From: a virus
Reading direction: 5' to 3' (one strand)
Length of the DNA: 47,862 bases
Virus record (IMG/VR): IMGVR_UViG_3300020445_000897
Location: 1 to 47,862 of that record
Under the pieces are notes generated by a model. That model did no database searches. It saw only the letters and a program-made list of their open reading frames with translations, and was not told the origin of the DNA. The number at the start of each line of letters is the position of its first letter. The first letter of the stretch is position 1. The translations under genes were made by a program, and so were the position numbers. Shown piece after piece: positions 40,956-46,903 of the stretch.

Positions 40956-43024
40956 CAATAACCACTAGAAGATGTATTACTTGTACTTGTTGTCGTACTT
41001 GCAGTTGAAGTCGAACTTGACGAAGAGGTTCCAACTGCTGTTACTGAAACCAGAGTTGGTGTCTGATCAAACACTGTTGGTGTCAAACTATTTAGTGGGA
41101 TTGTAGGAGGTGGTGCAGTTCCTACAGCATTAATAGTTACTTCTGGACTAACAATATTGATAATTGTTCCTGGAGTTGATGCAGGAATTGTCGAAGAGTT
41201 AGCAGGAATGAATTGAACTGGTAGTGATAAACCTGTTGGTAATAGTGCTGGATCGGTTATAATACCTGTTCCTGAAGAAGAATCAGTGATTGAAATACCT
41301 GATGTAGCAATGTTTGTACCAGTACCTATAATATTGATAGGACCAAAGGCAATTTCGCCTGTGTCATAGTTAACTGTACCTGCCTTAGTATTTGTATATA
41401 CCTTTCTAGTACCTGTGTTATAGAACGTTCTAAGTGCTCCATAACCATCATCTTCAAACTGCTGGTCAACACCAGGTCTATCAGCACTTCTAAACTTACC
41501 AGATAGTAGAATTGGTTCCTTTGAACCGTCAGTTGCCAATGTAACCTTACTAGGAGCAGAGTTATAGAGGGATGAACCAGTAGAAATCGTATAAGTGTTA
41601 GTTTGATTAGTAACTGGTGTAACATAACGCAATAACGTTGTTTGGAGTGAAACGTCAGTTATGCAACTGTTTGACAGTGTAATTGCTTTTTCGTAGGACT
41701 GTGATCTAAATGTAGAGTTAAAGTTGTTGATTTGTGTTTGAGTTGCCCATTGACTAATGGCATTTTGAACGTCCGTCTTAATTGTAGACGTGTTTGATCC
41801 GCAACCTGTATCATAGAGCACAAATACCTTAGTATAGATGTATAAATTCTCTGGATCTATGACCACTGGGTCGATAGATGCCATCGCATACTTTCTTAAG
41901 TCTGCAGCAATGGACTTTTTAGTAGCATCGTTTAGTGTTGCACCTGTTTGAGTCTTAACAGCAATATAAACTTTTCCGTAAACAGGAGGTGTTAATGAGT
42001 CTCCACCATAAGCAACGACTGCATCTGCGTTAGGATAAACCTTTTTAGTCAAAATTGAGTAATCTTGAGCAGTTACAGCACGGTATTGTGAGGAATAATA
42101 CCTTGGAGCATTATATTTAATGGATTCTATTGTCTCAGCGTTAAATCCACCTGTGGAATTTGAGTTAATTGTTAGCGTTGTATTGCTAGAAGAGTACTCT
42201 GACCCTAAATTATCACTTAATTGACCTATGAAGTTGAACTTACTTACGTCATTTGCAGCAGGTCCAGAGGTTACCAAGTACTCAAGTACGATAACTTCCC
42301 CATCTTTTAGTGCTCTTCCAACTGAATCATCACCAAATTTGATCTCATACCGCATATCTTCCCCTTCAGAGAGGAAATAGACCCTAGATGTAGCGGTTAG
42401 GTTAGTAACAGTGTCCACTAGGTTGTATAGATCACTTGTAGTAGAGGATTCGTTTGCCTTTACTTTAACTGCAAGAGTACCTATATCCGCATCTTCCGAA
42501 GGAACTTTATAGTTCTGTGATGCAAATGTATTAACAATGTAGTTGAAGTTGACTATAGATCCTTCTTTTACCAATAAATTACTAAATTCTGCTATTCCTG
42601 TAGTTGCATTTACCTCAGCAGTAGTGTTTGCAGTTAAGTTCCAGATATAATTTCCACCAGATGCAACAGCACCCTTTGCCAAAGTAACAGTACTAGGATA
42701 TGATCCACTCGTTTGTGTAGTCTGTACGACCAGTTTAAGGTCTGCTGTAGACGCTAAAATGGATTTAGGTACATAATTAAGTAATTTTGCTATATTAACG
42801 ACATTATCACGAACTGTGGAAGAGGGTAGAAACGCCTCGTTCATTGACATATTCGCATTAAATGAGGTATAATACGTATTATATGCAAGAATATCGATTA
42901 AGTAGTTCAAAGTAGCACCTTCAAACTCATAATCACTGAACTCTGTCCTAGTTCGTAGGTATGACTTGATAGATGCTTTTATATCATCAAAATCTAGTGC
43001 TGTTAAATTATTCGGGGTTGACAT
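40955..43024 (-). CDS. gp6: Baseplate wedge protein gp6 (689 aa)
   Basis: The N-terminus (LDFDDIKASIKSYLRTRTEF, then TLNYLIDILAYNTYYTSFNA) and the region around residue 315 (YYSSQYRAVTAQDYSILTKK) are hallmarks of T4-like gp6 and the BaseplateJ family. gp6 dimers link neighbouring wedges to form the baseplate's inner ring. T4 gp6 is 660 aa. Here the C-terminal 65 residues are an added Pro-rich then Ser/Thr-rich tail (GTSSSSSTSTASTTTS) that looks disordered or repeat-derived. The ATG overlaps the gp25 stop as TAATG, and the gp6 stop overlaps the giant gene's ATG, so gp25, gp6 and the giant protein are translationally coupled. Confidence 0.95.
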   Translation of the reverse strand: MSTPNNLTALDFDDIKASIKSYLRTRTEFSDYEFEGATLNYLIDILAYNTYYTSFNANMSMNEAFLPSSTVRDNVVNIAKLLNYVPKSILASTADLKLVVQTTQTSGSYPSTVTLAKGAVASGGNYIWNLTANTTAEVNATTGIAEFSNLLVKEGSIVNFNYIVNTFASQNYKVPSEDADIGTLAVKVKANESSTTSDLYNLVDTVTNLTATSRVYFLSEGEDMRYEIKFGDDSVGRALKDGEVIVLEYLVTSGPAANDVSKFNFIGQLSDNLGSEYSSSNTTLTINSNSTGGFNAETIESIKYNAPRYYSSQYRAVTAQDYSILTKKVYPNADAVVAYGGDSLTPPVYGKVYIAVKTQTGATLNDATKKSIAADLRKYAMASIDPVVIDPENLYIYTKVFVLYDTGCGSNTSTIKTDVQNAISQWATQTQINNFNSTFRSQSYEKAITLSNSCITDVSLQTTLLRYVTPVTNQTNTYTISTGSSLYNSAPSKVTLATDGSKEPILLSGKFRSADRPGVDQQFEDDGYGALRTFYNTGTRKVYTNTKAGTVNYDTGEIAFGPINIIGTGTNIATSGISITDSSSGTGIITDPALLPTGLSLPVQFIPANSSTIPASTPGTIINIVSPEVTINAVGTAPPPTIPLNSLTPTVFDQTPTLVSVTAVGTSSSSSTSTASTTTSTSNTSSSGY

Positions 43025-43443
43025 TATTCAGGTCTCTGTAATACGAACGCAACTGTTTCTACTAATGGTACTCCAACTATTCTATAGTTAATAGTAACAT
43101 TGAAAGCATTATCACCTGGTAGATCATTTACATCTACCTCCAATAGTTCAATTCTAGGTTCAAATTGTCCAACAGTATTTATGATGTCATCTTGAATTGC
43201 GTCAGCAACCATAGGATCCATCGGTTCAAATAATAATTCCCTTACACCAGACCCAATCTCAGGTCGAAACAGTTTTTCTCCTGGTGAAGTTTGTACCAAA
43301 TTCATTAATGACTGTTTTATGGCATTCTCATTCTTAAGGACGGCAACATCCTTCGTAAAAGGATTGGCTTTAAAACCTATACCTACGTCATTGAAGAATC
43401 TCGACAGGTTATCTGCCTTTCCACTAATCTCTTTAAATGCCAT
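43024..43443 (-). CDS. gp25: Baseplate wedge protein gp25 (139 aa)
   Basis: The GPW/gp25 family pattern is complete: NENAIKQSLMNLVQTSPGEK near residue 38, LFRPEIGSGVRELLFEP at about 58-75, and a C-terminal FEPRIELLEVDV ... YRIVG strand pair. T4 gp25 is 132 aa, close to this length. It is an inner-baseplate wedge component that contacts gp6 and gp53 and helps start sheath polymerisation. The ATG is 1 nt after the SET gene's stop (TATAAAATGG), and its stop overlaps the gp6 ATG. The late promoter at 43754-43761 probably serves SET, gp25, gp6 and the genes beyond. Confidence 0.96.
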   Translation of the reverse strand: MAFKEISGKADNLSRFFNDVGIGFKANPFTKDVAVLKNENAIKQSLMNLVQTSPGEKLFRPEIGSGVRELLFEPMDPMVADAIQDDIINTVGQFEPRIELLEVDVNDLPGDNAFNVTINYRIVGVPLVETVAFVLQRPE

Positions 43444-43444
43444 T

Positions 43445-43729
43445 TTATACCTTATAGAACGTATAATTCAAAAATAGTTCCTCATTAGGCATTATTGGTT
43501 TTATAACAACAACGTACCACTTGTTTTTGACTTGATACTTATCACAATTTGGATCGTCAGAGTGGTTTATAAACCCTCCCAAGGGGGTTCTATAGAGTCC
43601 ATCGTCTAAAACTATATGTGACGTACCTAATTCAGTACCAACTTCGATATATTTGTTAGTAAATATACCTTGACCAGCAATAGGACTGTCCTTTATGAAC
43701 AGTCCGTCTGGTAACGCTTTATAAGACAC
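43445..43729 (-). CDS. Minimal SET-domain protein methyltransferase (94 aa)
   Basis: The whole protein is a SET core. It has G19-Q20-G21 (SAM-binding GxG), I54-N55-H56-S57 followed by P60-N61-C62 (pseudoknot motif), and E83-E84-L85-F86-L87-N88-Y89 with the catalytic-type Tyr. SET enzymes move a methyl group from S-adenosylmethionine to lysine side chains. At 94 aa it is even shorter than algal-virus vSET (about 119 aa). The best start is GTG at 43729: an in-frame TAG lies just upstream and the ATG nearby is out of frame. A late promoter lies 25 nt upstream, and gp25 starts 1 nt downstream. A substrate is not evident; the neighbouring Lys/Arg-rich 49-mer or a virion protein is possible. Confidence 0.85.
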   Translation of the reverse strand: MSYKALPDGLFIKDSPIAGQGIFTNKYIEVGTELGTSHIVLDDGLYRTPLGGFINHSDDPNCDKYQVKNKWYVVVIKPIMPNEELFLNYTFYKV

Positions 43730-43753
43730 CTTCGCATACTATATCTCTATCTT

Positions 43754-43761
43754 TATTTATC
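43754..43761 (-). promoter_or_regulatory. T4-type late promoter before SET and gp25
   Basis: The minus strand reads GATAAATA inside AGATAAATAAAG, the NATAAATA late form. It starts at the stop codon of the 49-aa gene and lies 25 nt before the SET gene's GTG. Confidence 0.65.
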
Positions 43762-43910
43762 TAGTTTCCTTGACCTCTATAACGCTTCTTCGCTCTGTTA
43801 CGACTCGTAGCACTCAATTTGGTGTTTTGTCCCCGCCCTTGTCTTGTCTTTTTAGGTTGTGCTGGTACATATGTTCCAGTTCCCCATGCCCCTGAACTTG
43901 CCTTTGCCAT
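43761..43910 (-). CDS. Small very basic peptide (49 aa), conserved in cyanomyoviruses
   Basis: ATG at 43910, stop TAG at 43763-43761. The sequence starts MAKASSGAWGTGTYVPAQ and continues with a Lys/Arg/Gln-rich tail (KKTRQGRGQNTK, then SRNRAKKRYRGQGN). I recall nearly the same small basic protein from other T4-like cyanophages near gp25, function unknown. It has no hydrophobic core and about a quarter Lys plus Arg, suggesting a disordered, nucleic-acid- or acid-surface-binding peptide. It sits directly before the late promoter and the SET methyltransferase. Confidence 0.85.
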   Translation of the reverse strand: MAKASSGAWGTGTYVPAQPKKTRQGRGQNTKLSATSRNRAKKRYRGQGN

Positions 43911-43940
43911 TTGTGGATCGCCCCGCTAGGATTTTTTCTA

Positions 43941-44177
43941 TTATAGCAGTCTTTGCTCTATTTTGTCCAATCTTTCGTAAATATCCTTAATTATCTCAAT
44001 AAAATGGACATATTCGCCTTTTTTCTCGTTTTTTACGAAAACTTTGTCAAATGTGGGTAGTTCTTGGAGGTTTTTCTCTATATTCTCCACTTTTTCGCCT
44101 AATTGTTGTAGGCACATGTTAATAACGTCGTGTGCCTCTGTATTATCTTGCCAAGGGTCAATCTTTTTGTTTGACAT
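43941..44177 (-). CDS. Hypothetical protein with terminal coiled coils (78 aa)
   Basis: No family recognised. From the ATG at 44177 (MSNKKIDPWQDNTEAHDVIN) there is a helix of about residues 16-42 (INMCLQQLGEKVENIEKNL) and a C-terminal helix (FIEIIKDIYERLDKIEQRLL), both with heptads. An upstream TTG would add three residues; ATG is preferred. It overlaps the end of the 87-aa gene by 20 nt. It may be a small structural or assembly helper. Confidence 0.8.
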   Translation of the reverse strand: MSNKKIDPWQDNTEAHDVINMCLQQLGEKVENIEKNLQELPTFDKVFVKNEKKGEYVHFIEIIKDIYERLDKIEQRLL

Positions 44178-44421
44178 CGTACTCAATTACAATCTTCTTG
44201 GTCATTTTACCTGTAGAGTCGAGCGTTTCCATCTGAGTGAATGTACCCTTGGATATACTCTCCATCTCTGTCTTATCAAGACCACAGAGTTGCTCGCAGT
44301 TCTCTACAGCGATTTTGACTGCCTGTGCACCACGTGGATACTCGGGCTTGGCAAAACCGTTCAGATCATTCTTCTTAGCATTCTCTAATGCCTTGTCAAT
44401 GTCTATATGAAACTCACTCAT
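44158..44421 (-). CDS. Hypothetical protein (87 aa)
   Basis: No named family. An N-terminal helix (IDIDKALENAKKNDLNGF) precedes a Pro/Gly turn (KPEYPRGAQA), a second helix with two Cys (AVENCEQLCGL), and a C-terminal beta pair (FTQMETLD ... KKIVIEYDV). The ATG overlaps the preceding gene's stop by 8 nt, and its own 3' end overlaps the next gene, so it is part of a coupled series. Confidence 0.8.
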   Translation of the reverse strand: MSEFHIDIDKALENAKKNDLNGFAKPEYPRGAQAVKIAVENCEQLCGLDKTEMESISKGTFTQMETLDSTGKMTKKIVIEYDVKQKD

Positions 44422-44644
44422 TCTTAGAAGGTGCTCTGAAGTACTTGTTAATGACCTCTATCTGATCATGGTAACGTGCAATCTTGTCGAGTTCGCATTG
44501 GATTGCTTCTGTTATGTCTGAGTGTTCTCCGATACCTGCTGGATGCTCAAGGTAAACATTAACATTCGCCTTGTGCTTCTCAATTTCGCCAGTAGCATGT
44601 GATAATACTGCTCTGATTAGTTGTTCTCTCATGTGTAAACTCAT
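44414..44644 (-). CDS. Hypothetical protein (76 aa)
   Basis: Predominantly helical: MSLHMREQLIRAVLSHATGE, then a His/Asn-rich stretch (IEKHKANVNVYLEHPAG) and a C-terminal helix (CELDKIARYHDQIEVINKYF). I believe similar short proteins occur in other cyanomyoviruses, but the function is unknown. The ATG overlaps the stop of the zinc-ribbon-like gene (ATGA). Confidence 0.8.
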   Translation of the reverse strand: MSLHMREQLIRAVLSHATGEIEKHKANVNVYLEHPAGIGEHSDITEAIQCELDKIARYHDQIEVINKYFRAPSKNE

Positions 44645-44853
44645 AGTAAGTCCTCAAATTCATCTAAAAATGTTCTACGTTGCTCCCACGTCATACCTGA
44701 TGTAGAACCCTTACAAGGATTTATACATCTTTTATCATTCGCCTCGTTACAGACTAGACCTGCTAGATCGTGCGGATCCCCATCCTTACCTGTACCCCAA
44801 TATAAGTGAAGTCCTATCCATGTTGCATTGCATCTAGGACAGACTTTAATCAT
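44641..44853 (-). CDS. Small Cys-rich, zinc-ribbon-like protein (70 aa)
   Basis: C5-P-R-C8 at the N-terminus is followed by H28, C35, C43 and C47, a layout suitable for binding one or two zinc ions. The central stretch LYWGTGKDGDPHDLAGLVCN is one I recall as highly conserved in T4-like cyanophage hypothetical proteins. The C-terminus is a helix (WEQRRTFLDEFEDLL). A nucleic-acid or protein-contact role is plausible, but no function is known to me. ATGA overlaps with both neighbours show tight coupling. Confidence 0.82.
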   Translation of the reverse strand: MIKVCPRCNATWIGLHLYWGTGKDGDPHDLAGLVCNEANDKRCINPCKGSTSGMTWEQRRTFLDEFEDLL

Positions 44854-45011
44854 TCTTCACTCTTTTTAAGTCTAAATTTTCCATCTAATACGTCATATTC
44901 TAGTTCAGTGTCTGAAGACCACCCTAGTTCTTCTATCACATCGTATGGAATTGTAAGAATGAGATCCCCATAATCGTCTTCGTCTAAACGTGTTGTGAAT
45001 CTCTTGCTCAT
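44850..45011 (-). CDS. AbrB-like small protein (53 aa)
   Basis: ATG at 45011, stop overlapping the next gene's ATG (ATGA). The sequence has RLDEDDYGDLILTIPYDVIE followed by ELGWSSDTELEYDVLDGKF: a beta strand, the IPxxVxxxLGWxxxxxLE pattern and a final strand. This is the layout of an AbrB/MazE swapped-hairpin DNA-binding domain, which usually acts as a dimer. Position among late-region genes suggests a small transcription modulator or an antitoxin-like remnant. The length suits a single domain. Confidence 0.75.
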   Translation of the reverse strand: MSKRFTTRLDEDDYGDLILTIPYDVIEELGWSSDTELEYDVLDGKFRLKKSEE

Positions 45012-45014
45012 AAC

Positions 45015-45230
45015 CTATAATCTGTTAGTTTGTTCATACGAGGTTCTGGGGAATTTCTCTTTCCATCCAGACCACAGTGTATATAGATCTTTTACATCCT
45101 GAGAGTCTTTGTTATGTGCGTAGAAATCTGCACACTCGTACATACGATGTTCTAAGTGTCCCTCGCACCTTATCAACGCCTCTAACGCCCTGACACGTAC
45201 TTCGGAAATTTCTTCTGGGGTGTTTTTCAT
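45015..45230 (-). CDS. Hypothetical helical protein (71 aa)
   Basis: No named family. Start taken at ATG 45230 (MKNTPEEISEVRVRALEALI); an in-frame GTG at 45284 would add 18 poorly conserved-looking residues. The protein is helical with conserved-looking His/Cys (RCEGHLEHRMYECADFYAHN) and a Trp-rich end (LYTLWSGWKEKFPRTSY). The Shine-Dalgarno is weak. It ends 3 nt before the AbrB-like gene's start and is the first gene of this series. Confidence 0.7.
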   Translation of the reverse strand: MKNTPEEISEVRVRALEALIRCEGHLEHRMYECADFYAHNKDSQDVKDLYTLWSGWKEKFPRTSYEQTNRL

Positions 45231-45423
45231 AATTGGAAATTTTTCTAAGGGGGTTGTAAAATTTTTTGGAATTATATGTAACACACTCGTTTGGGAACCT
45301 TTGTAGGTTAGGGTAGTTTGCCTTTTTAATAATACGGGCCGCCCAAAGACCGAGAACCCCCATAAACACTGCGATTTGGGGCGAATTCTTTATATTTAGC
45401 GGGTCATTTACCTGCCTTGGGTG

Positions 45424-45438
45424 TTACTTAGTGAGCAT
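45424..45438 (-). other. Minimal ORF with a strong Shine-Dalgarno in the leader (MLTK-stop)
   Basis: GGAGGT at 45448-45443 is spaced 4 nt from ATG CTC ACT AAG TAA. This is the strongest Shine-Dalgarno sequence in this part of the window, yet it serves only four codons. A second weaker case (AGG, then ATG ACC CGC TAA) follows about 25 nt later. It may be a leader peptide, a ribosome-stalling site or the residue of a decayed gene. The stretch 45,231-45,459 otherwise holds no convincing gene. Confidence 0.4.
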
Positions 45439-45459
45439 GATTACCTCCGAGTAAGTAAT

Positions 45460-45484
45460 AAAAAAGGGAGACTGATTGCCTCCC
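45460..45484 (-). terminator. Intrinsic terminator after the 76-aa gene
   Basis: Minus strand: GGGAG (45484-45480), loop GCAATCAGT, CTCCC (45470-45466), then TTTTTT. It begins 17 nt after the stop at 45501. A sigma70-type promoter overlaps its upstream flank. Confidence 0.8.
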
Positions 45485-45488
45485 CTTA

Positions 45489-45517
45489 ATTATACATTAT
45501 TTAAGCAAGATTGTCAA
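45489..45517 (-). promoter_or_regulatory. Consensus sigma70-type promoter overlapping a gene end and terminator
   Basis: TTGACA (45517-45512), 17-nt spacer, TATAAT (45494-45489): a perfect consensus for host vegetative RNA polymerase. The -35 is in the last codons of the 76-aa gene. The predicted +1 at about 45482 lies inside the upstream arm of the terminator, so transcripts from it would lack a full stem. It would transcribe the leader and the small late-region genes below 45,231. Confidence 0.75.
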
Positions 45518-45731
45518 GGAATTGTTGTGAAACAGTGTCGCAATCGTTGCTGTTATCTTTACCCATCCACTTGTTAATATGGCGGGAAGTTGTTACTGAC
45601 CAGTATTTTTCAGTCTTAATGTAACCTTTGCCCCACAAATACGCTGCAACAGGTGTTTTATAACTGAAGAAGATTCGTCCTTCATTTGTTTCAACTTCTG
45701 TCTGATTTGCTGCGATTGGTGTTAGTTTCAT
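45501..45731 (-). CDS. Conserved cyanophage small protein, DUF8033-like (76 aa)
   Basis: The pattern MKLTPIAANQTEV ... FFSYKTPVAAYL ... YWSVTTSRHINKWMG is one I recall from many T4-like cyanophages, in the family I believe is called DUF8033; function unknown. It has alternating short beta strands and a Cys-containing C-terminal helix (DNSNDCDTVSQQFLDNLA). It is monocistronic: a sigma70-type promoter lies upstream (45764-45792), an AAAGGA Shine-Dalgarno about 11 nt before the ATG, and a terminator 17 nt after the stop. Isolated control of one small gene suggests early, high expression. Confidence 0.85.
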   Translation of the reverse strand: MKLTPIAANQTEVETNEGRIFFSYKTPVAAYLWGKGYIKTEKYWSVTTSRHINKWMGKDNSNDCDTVSQQFLDNLA

Positions 45732-45763
45732 TTTAAAATGATCCTTTGGTTGTTTACTCTTTA

Positions 45764-45792
45764 ATTATACAATCACCTGGAGTTGTTTACAA
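45764..45792 (-). promoter_or_regulatory. Sigma70-type promoter for the 76-aa gene
   Basis: TTGTAA (45792-45787), 17-nt spacer, TATAAT (45769-45764) on the minus strand. The predicted start is about 26 nt upstream of the ATG. The -35 lies within a short inverted repeat (45781-45794). Confidence 0.7.
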
Positions 45793-45794
45793 CT
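45781..45794. promoter_or_regulatory. Inverted repeat over the -35 box (possible operator)
   Basis: AGTTGT-TT-ACAACT: perfect 6-bp arms around 2 nt, covering the -35 hexamer of the promoter for the 76-aa gene. A small dimeric repressor could bind here; no binding protein is identified. Confidence 0.3.
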
Positions 45795-45831
45795 ACTCTT
45801 GTGCCAGTTTGTTCATTGGCACATTAATTGT

Positions 45832-46011
45832 TTATACTGGGACATGGTATAATAGACCCTCTAATAGTAAGTAATTGCACATACGGTTAATGTTACTTTC
45901 CTCCATATGTTGTTCCGTATCTAACATAAATTGACAGAAATCTATCATGTCCTCGTTGTTAAGTTGTGGAAAACTTTCTTTGAGTTGTTTATACTTAGTG
46001 GGGAGAATCAT
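45832..46011 (-). CDS. Hypothetical protein (59 aa)
   Basis: ATG at 46011, stop at 45834-45832. The sequence (MILPTKYKQLKESFPQLNNE, then DMIDFCQFMLDTEQHMEE and CNYLLLEGLLYHVPV) is helical with amphipathic spacing; no family recognised. Translated codons look coherent and there is no competing frame. It sits just downstream of a consensus promoter (46042-46070), with a leader of about 24 nt and no good Shine-Dalgarno. A stem-loop without T-run follows at 45801-45822. Confidence 0.7.
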   Translation of the reverse strand: MILPTKYKQLKESFPQLNNEDMIDFCQFMLDTEQHMEESNINRMCNYLLLEGLLYHVPV

Positions 46012-46041
46012 AGGAAGGGTTTGTGATACCTTACAAGGTTA

Positions 46042-46070
46042 ATTGTACCAGAAATTGTTAGTTATGTCAA
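46042..46070 (-). promoter_or_regulatory. Sigma70-type promoter for the 59-aa gene
   Basis: TTGACA (46070-46065), 17-nt spacer, TACAAT (46047-46042) on the minus strand; predicted start near 46035, 24 nt before the ATG at 46011. The 46071-46200 stretch upstream holds no gene that I can see. Confidence 0.75.
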
Positions 46071-46200
46071 GGATATTGCGATTTCCTGATATACATTGAC
46101 AGTCGGTAATTAACGTGCTAAGACTACATTTCTTTTCCACATTTCCACAGACTAAGTAACACTCTAATAGATTTAATTAACCATTTAATGTTTTCAACAA

Positions 46201-46359
46201 TTATGCGGAATCTTGTGGAAAACTATCATTTTTCTGTTGAAAATGTCTGTTTCTCATATACTCCCACATGATACAAGTTAACTCCTTAAGTGTTATCCAA
46301 ACGTAGTTAATCTGTTCACCGTGAGTAATACTTTGTTCTCCCTTATTGTCATTCTTCAT
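46201..46359 (-). CDS. Hypothetical protein (52 aa)
   Basis: ATG at 46359, overlapping the stop of the 84-aa gene as ATGA; stop at 46203-46201. The sequence begins MKNDNKGEQSITHGEQINYV and continues WITLKELTCIMWEYM, an amphipathic helix, with a Gln/Asn-rich end. No family recognised. The 4-nt overlap is the main support that it is translated. Confidence 0.65.
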   Translation of the reverse strand: MKNDNKGEQSITHGEQINYVWITLKELTCIMWEYMRNRHFQQKNDSFPQDSA

Positions 46360-46610
46360 TGTATATCTTCATACCTATTCTCTTGTGATTTGTATATACT
46401 TTCCTCTGATACTTTCTCTCTGTCATGATAAACAATGTCCTTCCAATGTGTTCTGTAAATTAATAAATTAGTCTCCTTATATCCCCACATACTATTAATA
46501 TCCTTCCTACGATTAAGACTCATTGTTATATACTTATCACCTATAAAATTAACATGTCCAGTATCATTTTGATAGGTAATCTTCTCTCCTTTAGTAAACT
46601 TTTGGTTCAT
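46356..46610 (-). CDS. Hypothetical small beta protein (84 aa)
   Basis: The pattern MNQKFTKGEKITYQNDTGHV, NFIGDKYITMSLN, then LLIYRTHWKDIVYHD resembles a family of small SH3/KOW-like proteins that I associate with cyanophages, all of unknown function. The C-terminal 20 residues are charged and Glu/Lys-rich. The ATG has a good Shine-Dalgarno (GAGG about 8 nt upstream), and the stop overlaps the next gene by ATGA. Confidence 0.78.
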   Translation of the reverse strand: MNQKFTKGEKITYQNDTGHVNFIGDKYITMSLNRRKDINSMWGYKETNLLIYRTHWKDIVYHDREKVSEESIYKSQENRYEDIQ

Positions 46611-46632
46611 GTAATTTCCTCACTAAGTTACA

Positions 46633-46872
46633 TTATATTTGAAGGAATACTTTTCCTTCGTTATTACATAGGGGCGTATCTGTTGGTATGTATTCTTCAC
46701 AATCTTTGTCATAGATTTGTACTGTTTGTTGTAATTCATCTTTAGAAAGTTCGTGAAGTTGATGTAATAAATCAAGGTAAGTCATGGTTGGTTTGTTTAA
46801 CTCTTCGTACCGTAAACTGTCATAACAAGTTGTTAATTTGTTCCATTCAATTAGCGTCCAAGATAATGACAT
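46633..46872 (-). CDS. Hypothetical protein (79 aa; possibly 50 aa from an internal ATG)
   Basis: From residue 30 the sequence MTYLDLLHQLHELSKDELQQ, then TVQIYDKDCEEYIPTD matches a short protein type I recall in cyanomyoviruses that starts at MTY. The first 29 residues (LSWTLIEWNKLTTCYDSLRY) may be real or upstream read-through; the alternative start would be 46785. Neither ATG has a strong Shine-Dalgarno. Function unknown. A short inverted repeat precedes it at 46898-46910. Confidence 0.72.
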   Translation of the reverse strand: MSLSWTLIEWNKLTTCYDSLRYEELNKPTMTYLDLLHQLHELSKDELQQTVQIYDKDCEEYIPTDTPLCNNEGKVFLQI

Positions 46873-46903
46873 ATAGTGGGGTCAATTTGCTCACTATTAT
46901 GTA

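Noticed and set aside
40956-40958. TTG as the start of the giant gene, one codon before the ATG
   Set aside because: The ATG at 40955 overlaps the gp6 stop in the usual coupling arrangement; nothing favours TTG.
44044-44388. Plus-strand 114-aa frame
   Set aside because: Antisense to two overlapping minus-strand genes, Leu/Ser/Cys-rich, no promoter or Shine-Dalgarno.
45112-45369. Minus-strand frame (GTG or ATG start, 85 aa) beginning MFMGVLGLWAARIIKKA
   Set aside because: It overlaps the 71-aa gene in another frame, has no Shine-Dalgarno, and its second half is Arg/Thr-rich shadow sequence. The first 30 residues could be a real short hydrophobic peptide, but I cannot support it.
45801-45822. 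Stem-loop GTGCCA / TGGCAC after the 59-aa gene
   Set aside because: Perfect 6-bp stem but a 10-nt loop and no T-run, so not called a terminator; it may still protect the 3' end of the RNA.
46096-46124. Plus-strand TTGACA with a possible -10
   Set aside because: The -10 candidate (TAAGAC) is poor and no plus-strand gene follows.
46554-46745. Plus-strand 63-aa hydrophobic frame
   Set aside because: Antisense to two supported minus-strand genes; its hydrophobicity is explained by the complement of acidic, A-rich codons.
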